NCBI GenBank assembly: GCA_951640165.1
Contig: OX621253.1
Span: 15,394,001-15,458,000, forward strand
Direction of reading: 5' to 3'
DNA length: 64,000 bases
Source: Pseudoips prasinana
Lineage: Eukaryota > Arthropoda > Insecta > Lepidoptera > Nolidae
A program made the position numbers and the translations under genes. The notes under the pieces were generated by a model. The model was not told the origin of the DNA, did no database searches, and worked only from the letters and a program-made list of their open reading frames with translations. Shown here one piece after another: positions 55,095-64,000 of the stretch; the stretch's first letter is position 1, and each line of letters opens with the position of its first letter.

Positions 55095-55815
55095 AGTACC
55101 TACTCTAAATATCTTTTTTCTAATTTTTGTTTGTAATAATTTGATGTGTATAATTGAATGGTAAACTCTAAAGAAGCCGAACTTAATTTAGCTGCAAGAT
55201 TTTCAATCTGAGGAGCCCATTGCAATTTTGAGTCTAATGTCAATCCCAGAAATACGGTCGACGGAACTAAATCTAATATTTCCTCATTTAATGTAACTGT
55301 TGGTATAACCTGTCTCACATTCGGTAATGAGAATTTGATACATTTCGTTTTCCCTGCATTTAATAAGAGGTTATTTGCTGAAAACCATTTTGATATAAGG
55401 CGGAGTGTTTTATTTTGTTCAATAAGATCTCAATAAGATCTTTGTCCTTCCTATTTACTTTAAATATAAGCGACGTATCATCAGCGAACATAACTATGTC
55501 TTATACTTTCTCCACCAGATAAGGGAGATCATTAATATATACTAGAAATAAAAATGGGCCCAGGATAGATCCCTGGGGGACCCCCATTTTCACAGGATGA
55601 CGTGCCAAGTTTATACCGTCTATCGAAACCATCTGTTCTTGACCCGATAAATAGGACACTACGAAAAGCCTTGGAGAGATCACAGAAAACTCCTAGCGCA
55701 TTCTGTGACCCCTCCCAAGCCTCCAATATAGACTTCATTAGGGTACACCCCGCATTTTGAGGCGAGCGGCCCCTTGTGAAACCAAACTGCTTGTTGTGCA
55801 ATATCCCATTCAAGT
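55095..55815 (-). pseudogene. CR1/Jockey-type RT fragment with internal deletion
   Basis: From 5' to 3' on the minus strand: HNKQFGFTRGRSPQNA, GVFCDLSKAF (motif A), then after a deletion RLFVVSYLSGQEQMVSIDG, MGVPQGSILGPFLFLVYIND, MFADDTSLIFK (the catalytic box), FSANNLLLNAGKTK and LGLTLDSKLQWAPQI. Motif order is right but about 30 residues after motif A are missing. There is a stop before FADD at about 55,500 and a frameshift near 55,430. Ends near 55,100. Dead copy. Confidence 0.85.
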
Positions 55816-55865
55816 TAAAGTGCGACAACCAAAACCAAAATAGGTAATAATTTTGTATGCCTCTC

Positions 55866-56010
55866 TCCGTACCTACTCCGTAGCGGCGATCAAACAGGGA
55901 CAATACTGTCGCACAGTCTTTGACAAAGCGGTGTCTTTGTCGGTAAATTATCAAATAATTAGGTACATAAACACCGACCGAGCAATGGTTTATTCGCGTA
56001 ACGTAATTTA
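55866..56010. repeat. Paralogous empty site of the CACTG transposon
   Basis: CTACTCCGTAGCGGCGATCA through CAAAGCGGTGTCTTTGTCGG to GGTACATAAACACCGACCG repeats 52,211-52,288 joined to 53,426-53,490, without the transposon. Direct orientation, about 93 percent similar. Confidence 0.9.
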
Positions 56011-56524
56011 GAGATCAAGACCATACCTACCATAGCATTGGCTGGCGCAAAACTGTTACTATAGGTACGTAAGTACTCGACTCGATGTAAGTTAGTTAAT
56101 AGTATAAATCTTGCTGAATAGAAGAATAGGTAATATAAAATTTGAAACTTAAGTCCCTAGTAGTCCATACATAATATTTGTACCTACCTATAATTTTATT
56201 GGTTACAATCGATGACAAAGACGTCTGGCTCTCACTTCCTACCTGCACATTGCTCGCTGGAGATCTTGTAGACATGACTGATCTGCTGGGTTACGTGAAC
56301 TATCTGTAAATGATTGCTATCATATACTTAATTTAAAATTATTGACTCTGTCTCAAAATGAATAATGTTATTGTTTCGAAGTTTTTCTTTTGTTTACCTA
56401 AATATAATCTAAAATAATAAGCATTCAGACAACCGATCGAGCATATATTGTGTTTGCCTACTAAATAATTACTCTAATTGGACCAAATCCCGTGTTCATG
56501 CCCGCTTGAGTATGTTTCGCCGGA
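56011..56524. other. No feature seen
   Basis: AT-rich interior of the hAT composite with no recognisable gene. Confidence 0.5.
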
Positions 56525-56942
56525 CCGTCTCAACTGGGTCGTGTTGAAACCGGTAGTGGATGAACCCACTGAGTTTGTTTCGCTGGGTCTTCTCAGTTGG
56601 AGCGCATTGGATCCGGTGGTAGCATTAAAGCGCGACCGTCGTTATTAACACAAGGTCCGTCATAATAATAATACCTTTAATATAGACAGAACCATTGACA
56701 ATATGTAGTAAAAATATTAGACTTAAACTAGATAATTAAACATAATCTCTTGACAATAACTTGATACGAGCTAGCTAAATATCATTTCTGTAATAAAATA
56801 AATTTTATAAATGTTTTCACACAAGATGTACCTAAATATCTATGTTACTAGAAATAATATCTAATGTATACAACTATATTACTACAAACATGTTCTGACT
56901 ATTTACAAGCGCTTTTTAAAGTCTACGTGAATAAAAAATAAA
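56525..56942 (+). repeat. Dispersed repeat X, full copy
   Basis: Matches 47,578-47,993 inverted and 41,345-41,582 directly. It ends CTACGTGAATAAAAA with an A-rich tail, which suggests a retroposon 3' end, but no ORF or pol III boxes were found. Confidence 0.8.
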
Positions 56943-57352
56943 AAAAAAATAAGCACATACTAGATGTTACAATTGGACACATAACTTATACAAGCATATT
57001 ATTACGTAATATTATTATAGGTAGTAGGTACTAGTGGGTAGAACTTTGCCAGAAAGATATGTTATTTTATGCTTAGTATATTTTTATCACATGGGAACAG
57101 ATTTGTGATTAGGTAACGCGCTAGGTAGGTACTTATTAAATAGTCTTAATATTATAATAATCAATCCAATAGCTTTTAGTGTTACCTACCTACCGATACG
57201 GTTTTGATACTGATGGGTACTGGGAAACATCTATCAACATTGGTATTGGAATGAACCAAATAGCTACCTACTTAATAACGCCTAAATCTCAGTTTGACTT
57301 AAATGCGAGACGCAAGAGTCTCGCAGGCTTAGTCTTGTTCTTGCTCAAACAC

Positions 57353-58186
57353 ATTCAGTCAAAAAAGTATCGGGAACGGATGATTTGTTTATGGTTCCAA
57401 ATCCAAATGATTGTTTTTTTTGTTGTTGTTGATTGGCACAACTGTTTTCCATTTTGGCGCGGAGTTTGAGTTGCATCTGTTATTTATATTAAATACAGTG
57501 CTGCTTTTAGTAATATCATATATAGTGTGTATTGCGAATTTCATAATGGACAAAAATATATAACAAAGACTTTGTCTTAAATTTTGCATCGCTAATGGAA
57601 TTTCGTGTTTGGAGTCACTGAAAATGTTACAGAAGGCTTACGTTGAATCGACTTTATCAAAAACTCGTGCTTATGAGTGGTTCAAAGCGTTCAAAAGCGG
57701 TCGAGATGTGATGAAGGATTTGCCTCGCTCTGGTATGCCATCAACGTCTGCAACTGAAGTTAACATCGCAAAAGTGAAGGCAAGAGCCAGATTTGTGGAA
57801 AGAAAATTCTTGGATGTTGCACCACGATAATTTTGCCTTCGCACAAGGCCATCATTGTGAACGAATTTTTGACCAAACACTCAACAAATACCATCCAGCA
57901 ACCACCATATTCACCAGATATGGCTCCAGCAGACTTCATTCTTTTTCCTAAACTCAAATTACCACTTAGATACAAAGACAAAGAAGACATAAAAGAGAAT
58001 TCGCGGCGAGAACTGAACTCAATTCCGAAAGCAGCGTTTAAAAAATGTTTTGATGAATGGATTATTTGTTGGCGTAAGTGTATCGTTTCTGAAGGAGCAT
58101 ACTTTGAAGGTGATAAAATAAATTTGGATGAATAACAAACATTTTGTATATTATTGATCTTTTCCAGGTACTTTCTTGACAGAGTA
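57353..58186 (+). mobile_element. Mariner element, internally deleted
   Basis: The left end TCAGTCAAAAAAGTATCGGG and the inverted right end TCTGTCAAGAAAGTACCTGG are inverted repeats. At 834 bases it is well short of the 1.3 kb of complete mariners. It lies between the two parts of the hAT right-end motif array, so it inserted into the hAT end. Confidence 0.85.
57560..58135 (+). pseudogene. Mariner transposase, N- and C-terminal parts
   Basis: The first frame (57609-57828) reads MLQKAYVESTLSKTRAYEWF, KRFKAFKSGR-type sequence and DLPRSGMPSTS. This is the helix-turn-helix DNA-binding region and its GRPSTS-like linker. The second frame (57833-58135) reads PSHKAIIVNEFLTKHSTNTI, then QPPYSPDMAPADFILFPKLK, then FEGDK. 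This is the C-terminal part with the YSPDLAP motif that holds the last catalytic Asp. The first catalytic aspartate and much of the core are deleted, and a small frameshift lies at about 57,830. Inactive. Confidence 0.9.
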
Positions 58187-58300
58187 GTATTTCAGGATCA
58201 GTCTTGGTCTTGCTACAATAAGTGGGTCTTGGTCTTGCGAAAATGCAAGAACAAGACCAAGACTGCAAGACCAACACCGATTTTGGGCAACACTAATTTT

Positions 58301-58560
58301 GACTGCCTCGTTGGTTTAGCGGTAGCGTGTTCAATCACTGATAATGAGGTCTTGGGTTCAAATCGCGGGTTGGGCCACAGAGTGATCTTGGGATTTTTCT
58401 GTTAAAAATATTTCTGAGTATCAGCCCGAATTCTATTAGTTGGCGGTATTATTCCCCCTTGCCTCGGAGAGCACGTAAAGCCGTGTCGGTTCTGTACTTG
58501 GCCTCTTTCTGGCGCGTGGTATTGGAGCTCGAATTTATCGATTCTATGCTCCAATAACTT
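58301..58560 (+). mobile_element. SINE family C, 3'-truncated, at hAT edge
   Basis: GACTGCCTCGTTGGTTTAGC head, GGGTTCAAATCGC box B, GTATCAGCCCGAATTC and GAGAGCACGTAAAGCCG body. The hAT target duplication ends inside the first three bases of this SINE. Confidence 0.88.
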
Positions 58561-58644
58561 AACGTAATAAAGACGCTTAACGCCATCTAACTAAAGTCTA
58601 CACGGCTAAGACAGCTGGTATGGACGAGAACATTTTTTTTCCTG

Positions 58645-59015
58645 GGACATTTTTATACACGGCCATCTGATCCCAAACTAAGCAGAGTTTGTACTATGGA
58701 AACGAGATAACTAATATACTACATATACCTACTACTTTTCGTTTTTTGTAAATACATAATTATATAGATAATTACAGGCAGACTCAGGACAAACAGACAT
58801 GTACATGCACACAAATATCTATCGTGGGGCTCTACTGGCGAAGTCGCCGAACATCGATTTCTTAATTAAGTCATTTTCAACCTTTATTTATAAGAACGCC
58901 ATTTAAGAAATCGATGTTCGGTGACTTAGCCGGTAGAGGCCCTGAGAGGGAATCGAACCCACGAACTCCAGCGTGAAAAGCAAGCATTAGCCAATCACGC
59001 CAACAGGCAGGTCAT
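58645..59015 (-). mobile_element. SINE family B interrupted by a MITE
   Basis: Its 3' body is at 58,645-58,825, and its head and B box (GGAATCGAACCC reversed) at 58,946-59,015. A MITE lies between them at the same SINE position as the one at 32.94 kb. Confidence 0.85.
58829..58944. mobile_element. MITE with CTG/CAG target
   Basis: Ends GGGCTCTACTGGCGAAGTCG and, inverted, GGGCCTCTACCGGCTAAGTC. Arms about 40 bases. GTG and CTG flank it, one mismatch from a 3-bp duplication of the SINE CTG. Confidence 0.8.
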
Positions 59016-59017
59016 AT

Positions 59018-59112
59018 GCAAAGACGCCAGCACATCAAGCTACCCCAATCTGTCAAATTACCCCAATTGAAAGTGAACCTTATGCTTTTGTGATAAAGTT
59101 GAAAATCATAAA
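59018..59112. mobile_element. 135-bp MITE family, truncated
   Basis: AGACGCCAGCACATCAAGCT to GTTGAAAATCATAAAA, the left two thirds of the 44.0-kb MITE. Confidence 0.8.
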
Positions 59113-59540
59113 AATATTAATTAATTTAAAAACAGTAGTGAAATTCATAGCGGATTCTTACTGAATTTTTTGGCAGTGTTTTTCAGTAGCTGCCACATCA
59201 ATCACAGCACTGCTGTAGGGAAAAAAATAGACTATTCTAAAATAATGTTGTAAATTTTTACTGAATAAATTATATATGACTTTGCCCATACTTAGATCGG
59301 ACCATTACGAACATATTTATTCTTTTAAGTTTATTTTCTGAATAATTCAACCATAGTTTTTATAATTAATTATCTATGATTTCATTTTTCTTGCTGGCGA
59401 TTCAGTCAATACCTTCAAATAGATAAGCAACTAAAGAATTTATTAGTAGATAAATTATACTTTACAGTTGTATAAATTACAGCCCTCCCTGATAGCTGCT
59501 TACGAATTCTTTTGTGGCTTATCTATTCGGCAGATTGGTT
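59113..59540. other. AT-rich with one dispersed repeat block
   Basis: 59,175-59,280 is similar to 13,025-13,150; nothing else seen. Confidence 0.45.
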
Positions 59541-59542
59541 TA

Positions 59543-59888
59543 CTGCCTCGTTAGTCTAGCAGTAGCGTGTTCAACCGCAGATAATGAGGTCCTGGGTTCA
59601 AATCCTGGGTCGAGCCAAAAAGTGATTTTCGGATTTTTTCGTAAAAAGAAATTTCTCAGTATCAACCCGAATTCTGGAAGTTGGCGGTATTAAACCCCCG
59701 TGTCTCGAAGAGCACGTAAAGCCGTCGGTCCTGCAAGAGGTCACCTTTCCGGTCGTGTCGCCAGTCGTCCCATCGGATCATAAGAGTGATGGAATAGAAA
59801 GTGAAAGAAAGTCCTGCGCAATTGGCTAGTTTCCATTATGACTGTCCGCCGTGGCCGAAATACGGTCGGGACGACATTATTATTCGCC
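59543..59888 (+). mobile_element. SINE family C, near complete
   Basis: ACTGCCTCGTTAGTCTAGCA head, GGGTTCAAATCCT box B, full body and end GCCGTGGCCGAAATACGG with an (ATT)n tail at about 59,876. Missing only part of the late body compared with 28.05-28.43 kb. Confidence 0.88.
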
Positions 59889-60875
59889 AGTATTGTAGAG
59901 CTTAAATTACAATGCAAACTTGAATGCGATAGCAATTTTGTCCTTAAAGCCATAATGTATTTAAATATTAAGCCTCACTTTCCTCATGGCATAGATATCC
60001 CATTTCTCTGAATTTATAAAGGAGAACAACTCTAACCAAACATCTGATAGACTCAAATTGTCAACAAATTATTCACCGACCCCGGCCTTTCTATGTAAGA
60101 ATTAAACAGTGGAATAAACTAAAACTTACCCAAATAATCTTTATCCTTGGGTTGGCATTAAATCAAGGCTTAACAGCTTAACCCCGCGGCCCGGTTGCTT
60201 GTTAAGAGGCAATCACTTTTACAAACAAGCACAATTTTTCTCGGCTAAATTGGCTGCTGTATTCTAGCATTTACAAATTGTACTTTTTCTTAATACATTT
60301 TCTGCAAACTGGGACGATTTCAAAATTATTTACAAGTGTTTTACGAGGCATTACACTCACATAGGCACACAGGCATTATACATAATAAAAGTAATGTGTT
60401 TGATTGCGTGGCAAGCTTCTAGCAAATACAACAACCTAATTGTTTTTTTTTTTTTAGATACACGTGATAAAAATTCAAACAACTGAAACTCCTTCCTGTT
60501 AAAACTCATTCAGTCGGCCTATTGTGTTTTGTCTCTTTTTTCACATGTGATCAAATGAGTTAGAGATATTCTCGCAAGCGGTATATCAGGGGATTGGAAA
60601 GACAACTAGTGTTTGCGAACGGAGTCTTTATGGACGTCGTCGACTGTGATAATTGGTGCAACACTCAGATCACGGAAGACACTTACATGGATTTCGTATT
60701 CCGGCGACAAGCACTGCGTGAGAGTTCAGACTTCGCGCGTGGCATACTTACAGAGTCCCCGTAACGGGCAATGTGCTCTCCCATTTTGATGTTGATACCT
60801 CTAACATTGTTTTAAATTTCAAACATTTCGAAAGACCACCAAGAAGTTTTCCCTACCCACACCATGATTGTCCTG
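59889..60875. other. Unassigned
   Basis: AT-rich to about 60,580; a more GC-rich part (60,600-60,870) may be the decayed C-terminal half of the Tc1-like gene that follows, but I cannot follow its frame. Confidence 0.4.
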
Positions 60876-60879
60876 CCGA

Positions 60880-61405
60880 TAAGAGTGGTCCTGCTGAAGG
60901 TGCCGCAGACAGCTGACTCATGACTCATCGTTGAACAGTGCCAAATACCATTGTTCTTCACTCTAAGGTAAATGCTCCCCAACCCACAAAAGCTGCCGAC
61001 AGCGATTGCAACGTCTCAATACTGGAACTGGTTTTTTTTTTAGGCAACGCCCGCACTAGCTAATCTAATCCCTGTATCACCGGGTACTTTACAAACATAT
61101 AATAGAAGGACCCAAATTAGAGTACAAATACCAACTTCATGAAACCTCTTTCGCATGGTTTGGTCGCTGCTGGTGGTCCTCCTGGGAACTTTGTACAAGT
61201 TGCATCGCTCTGATATTGGGTTGTCTTCTAGCGGTCATTTGGACAAATCGATCTTGTATCTACGTAGTAATACGAAACTGCCCGTGTGTCGTTCAGCCAC
61301 ATCCCCAGTACTGCGATATCGTGACCACAACCTCGATAACACGTTTTGGCTGGTGTGTTAAGCCTCAGCAACGACTCGCCTCAAATTACGACGTGACATG
61401 ACTCT
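60880..61405 (-). pseudogene. Tc1-like transposase relic
   Basis: On the minus strand, across several frames: TSQNVLSRLWSRYRSTGDVA (the HTH segment of Tc1-like transposases), EDNPISERCNLYKV, TMRKRFHEVG (the second HTH arm) and SEEQWYLALFNDES (the region around the first catalytic Asp, LFSDES in the family). Multiple stops and frameshifts are present. An 80-base SINE-end block with a T run (61,030-61,110) interrupts it. No inverted ends were found. Confidence 0.7.
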
Positions 61406-61513
61406 GATAGCTCACACGACACTTCAAATAAAAAAAGAAAAACATCTAATCTCTTGACATTAATTAATGTTAATAAAACATTTTCAATGCTCCTTAACGT
61501 AACAAATTGCTAG

Positions 61514-64000
61514 GATTTTTTCCGCCGTCTTTTGTTTTTTATTTACATTTGTCTCGCTGTAGAAAAAACAAATTTAAAGTTACGCATACGAAATATTCAA
61601 ACTATTTTTACTGAATTTACAGACTTGCAGTTAAAAATAGAGGAATTAGTGTCTGAAATAGATCTCGAGGAACAGTTAAATCAACGCGATCAATTTGAAA
61701 ATTCATACTATAATATTGTAGCTCAAGCTGAGTGCCTGTTGAGTAGTAAAGAGGCTAGTGAAAGTCCTAGAATTAATTCGGTGAAATTACCAACCATAAC
61801 CCTCCCATCATTTGACGGTTCATGTGAACACTGGCTTGAATTTAGAGATACTTTTTTATCACTCATTCATGAGTCTGAGCATCTCTCAAATATACAAAAA
61901 TTCCATTACCTCAAATCATCATTAAAAGGTAGTGCCGCTTTAGTTATTGAACAGTTGGAATTTTCTTCGAATAACTACAACATTGCGTTAGAATTACTAC
62001 TAAACAGATACAATAATAATAATTTGCTAGTACATAACCACGTAAAAGCGTTATTTACTGTTCAAAAGATAACAAAAGAATCACCTGTCTTATTACGGAA
62101 ACTTATTGATACCATTCTAAAGAATTTACGCGCCTTAAAAATATTAGGTGAACCGACGGAGTCACGGGACACGCTTGTTATTTTTATTATTGTTTCTAAG
62201 CTCGACGAAACAACCGAACGAGAATGGGAGCAATATAAATCTTTAACGTTAAAAGTAGATAAAACATTGAATAAAAAGTGTAAAGTGGATGATTTACTCG
62301 CTTTCTTAAAATCGCGATCCGACATGTTAGATACACTAAATTTAAGTCACAGTAGACCTAACACGAATGGTAATAAAAATACTCATAAAATACAATGCAA
62401 TGTGTCTACTAGTAAATCCAACCGGTCATCTAACCGCACTAAACAGTGTTTAATGTGTAAATCTAATCACCCACTTTATTCCTGTCAACAATTTTTAAGC
62501 GCTTCAATTAAAGATAAACTTGAATTCGTACGCATTCAGAAATTGTGTGAAAATTGTTTGCGATCTAATCACACTAAAGATGAGTGCAGGTTCGGGCCTT
62601 GCAGAGTGTGTAATCAGAAACACAACACATTAATACACGTAGATAATAACATAGTGGATAGTGCAACGAGTCTTATCGCACAAATCTCTCGCCAGGAAAC
62701 TGGTTTGACCACATCTAGTCATTCACGGGCGGTCGACGGTGCGAGCTATACTAACATAACTACAGCTATTAATGCACCAGTCGTTGTCAATAATATGCAG
62801 ATGAATGAATGTCGCACACAAACGCAATCCATTCTGTTATCTACGGCGTTAGTTGAGATCGCAGACCGGTTTAATAAGTTTCACGCTGTGCGTGCACTGC
62901 TTGATAACGGCAGTCACCGCTGTATAATAACAAAATCTTTATGTAAAAAATTACAGCTACCATTAATACAGTCCACCCACGAGATACGAGGTATTGGCAG
63001 TTCGGTTACACAATCAACGCAAAATTGTGATTTAGTTATTAGGTCACGAAACGACACTTATAATACATACATTAGGTGCATCGTTTTGCCTAGTATTACG
63101 TCAGCGCTGCCAACAGCTTCCTTTCATCGCGATAAATATATTATTCCTAACAATTATAAATTAGCAGATCCCTTATACTACGAATCGCAATCCATAGATA
63201 TTTTATTAGGCGCAGATATATTTTGGGATTTACTTAAAACCGATAAAGTACGCATTTACAATGGGCCTTTCTTAATAGATACGAAGTTAGGATGGATAGT
63301 TTCGGGACCTATTCCACATAAGGCGCATGGAAAAGGCATTGTTCATTGTAACTTTTCTCAGTCAATAGACCTACAGCTACGCCAGTTCTGGGAACTAGAA
63401 GAAGTGCCTAAACCTTATGATTCGCGCTCAAGGGAGGAGATAGCCTGTGAGCAGCATTTTGTACAAAATACTAAGCGCAATACTGATGGAAGGTTTATTG
63501 TTAGCATACCTTTTAAAGAATCTCCTCAAGTTCTAGGTACTAGTCGAGAACAAGCTGAACATCGATTTTTTGCACTAGAAAAACGACTGGAACGCGATCC
63601 CACATATAAAAAATTATATTGTGATTTTATGCGTGAGTACTGTGATCTAGGACATATGTCTCGTGTGCACACTTATTCTAATCCGCACTATTTTATGCCA
63701 CACCACGGTGTGTACCGCGAACAGAGCACAACCACGAAATTACGTGTTGTGTTTGACGCGAGTGCTCCCACAACGTCAGGGAAGACATGCAATGACATTC
63801 AGCTTGTAGGGCCGCCTATACAGGGTGATCTTTTCTCAATTTTGCTTCGCTTCAGACAATACAAATATATAGCTTGCGGTGATGTAGAAAAAATGTATCG
63901 TCAAGCCCTTATTAACCCAGATAATCGTGATCTTCAACTGATACTATGGCGCGAAGATCCTTCTCATCCATTAGGCATATATCAACTCAATACCATCACA
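61514..64000 (+). CDS. BEL/Pao gag-pol polyprotein, runs off the window
   Basis: The frame is open from the TAG at 61511 to the window edge, about 829 codons. Order: gag region KLPTITLPSFDGSCEHWLEF (61784), typical of BEL/Pao gag; three Cys/His knuckles (CLMC..H, CENCLRSNHTKDEC at 62547, CRVCNQKH); a retropepsin-like site LLDNGSHRCI (about 62903, Asp-Asn-Gly in place of the usual Asp-Ser/Thr-Gly); LLGADIFWDLL; then the RT with KLRVVFDASA (63743) and GDVEKMYRQ (63875). The YVDD box lies beyond the edge. No ATG lies near the start: the first Met is about 270 codons in, so the 5' end is truncated or begins in an upstream exon. A pyrimidine-rich run ending GCTGTAG at 61,528-61,561 resembles a 3' splice site. 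No LTR was seen upstream. Confidence 0.92.

Larger units (their letters stand above)
51892..58303. mobile_element. 6.4-kb hAT-type composite with 8-bp target duplication
   Basis: The element is 51900-58295. TAGTGTTGCCCAAA at the left is inverted at the right as TTTGGGCAACACTA. ATTTTGAC flanks it on both sides (51892-51899 and 58296-58303). Both ends carry many scattered copies of CAAGAC/GTCTTG (left about 51,915-52,020; right 57,310-57,350 and 58,195-58,275), the subterminal motif array expected for transposase binding. No hAT transposase is seen inside; the interior is filled with other elements. It must have been moved by a transposase supplied elsewhere, or the cargo entered afterwards. 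Confidence 0.88.

Noticed and set aside
62062..62325. 87-codon minus-strand frame
   Set aside because: It is a shadow of the plus-strand BEL/Pao gag-pol frame.

Overview
This is a eukaryotic, non-coding, transposon-dense window. I find no cellular gene, no bacterial-type operon, no rRNA or functional tRNA and no CRISPR array. The host is almost certainly a moth or butterfly. The reasons are tRNA-derived SINEs of lepidopteran type, RTE-clade LINEs ending in (TGA/ATG)n, the 'ACTAGCTGTGCCCCGCGG...' Helitron-like repeat, the 'AAAACCGGCCAAGTGCGAG...ACGGACAGACAGACAG' repeat, BEL/Pao and mariner elements, and an AT-rich background. Host assignment rests on my knowledge of these repeat families, not on a search.

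Layout. 1-6.3 kb: LINE reverse-transcriptase tails, a fold-back copy of one of them, and a nearly full RTE LINE with one frameshift and one nonsense codon. 6.3-17.4 kb: mostly AT-rich unassigned DNA with SINEs, Helitron-like fragments and small hairpins. 17.4-23.5 kb: a minus-strand two-ORF LINE (ORF1 plus endonuclease/RT) with a palindromic rearrangement inside its RT domain, next to the first copy of a 1.4-kb repeat. 23.9-26.1 kb: a decayed RTE copy containing a Copia RNase H fragment. 27-30.4 kb: LINE tail, SINEs, a long inverted repeat and the second, almost identical 1.4-kb repeat. 31-40 kb: MITEs, SINEs with nested insertions, a Harbinger-like element inside a LINE RNase H fragment, a 5'-truncated RTE copy and a 219-bp internally deleted RTE derivative. 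40-48 kb: AT-rich DNA with hairpins and short repeats. 48.6-51.8 kb: an intact RTE LINE (minus strand, 991-aa ORF, target-site duplication). 51.9-58.3 kb: one 6.4-kb hAT-type composite bounded by inverted ends and an 8-bp target duplication, loaded with other elements (a CACTG-ended DNA transposon, R1-like and CR1/Jockey-like fragments, a hexanucleotide microsatellite, a deleted mariner). 58.3-61.4 kb: SINEs, a MITE and a Tc1-like relic. 61.5 kb to the right edge: an open BEL/Pao gag-pol frame that runs out of the window.

The elements do not form a pathway; they form a nested stratigraphy. The intact RTE copy could supply reverse transcriptase in trans to the 219-bp RTE derivative and perhaps to SINEs. 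Several nested insertions leave recoverable empty sites and target duplications, so boundaries and relative ages can be read directly from the sequence. All boundaries and identities were judged by eye.
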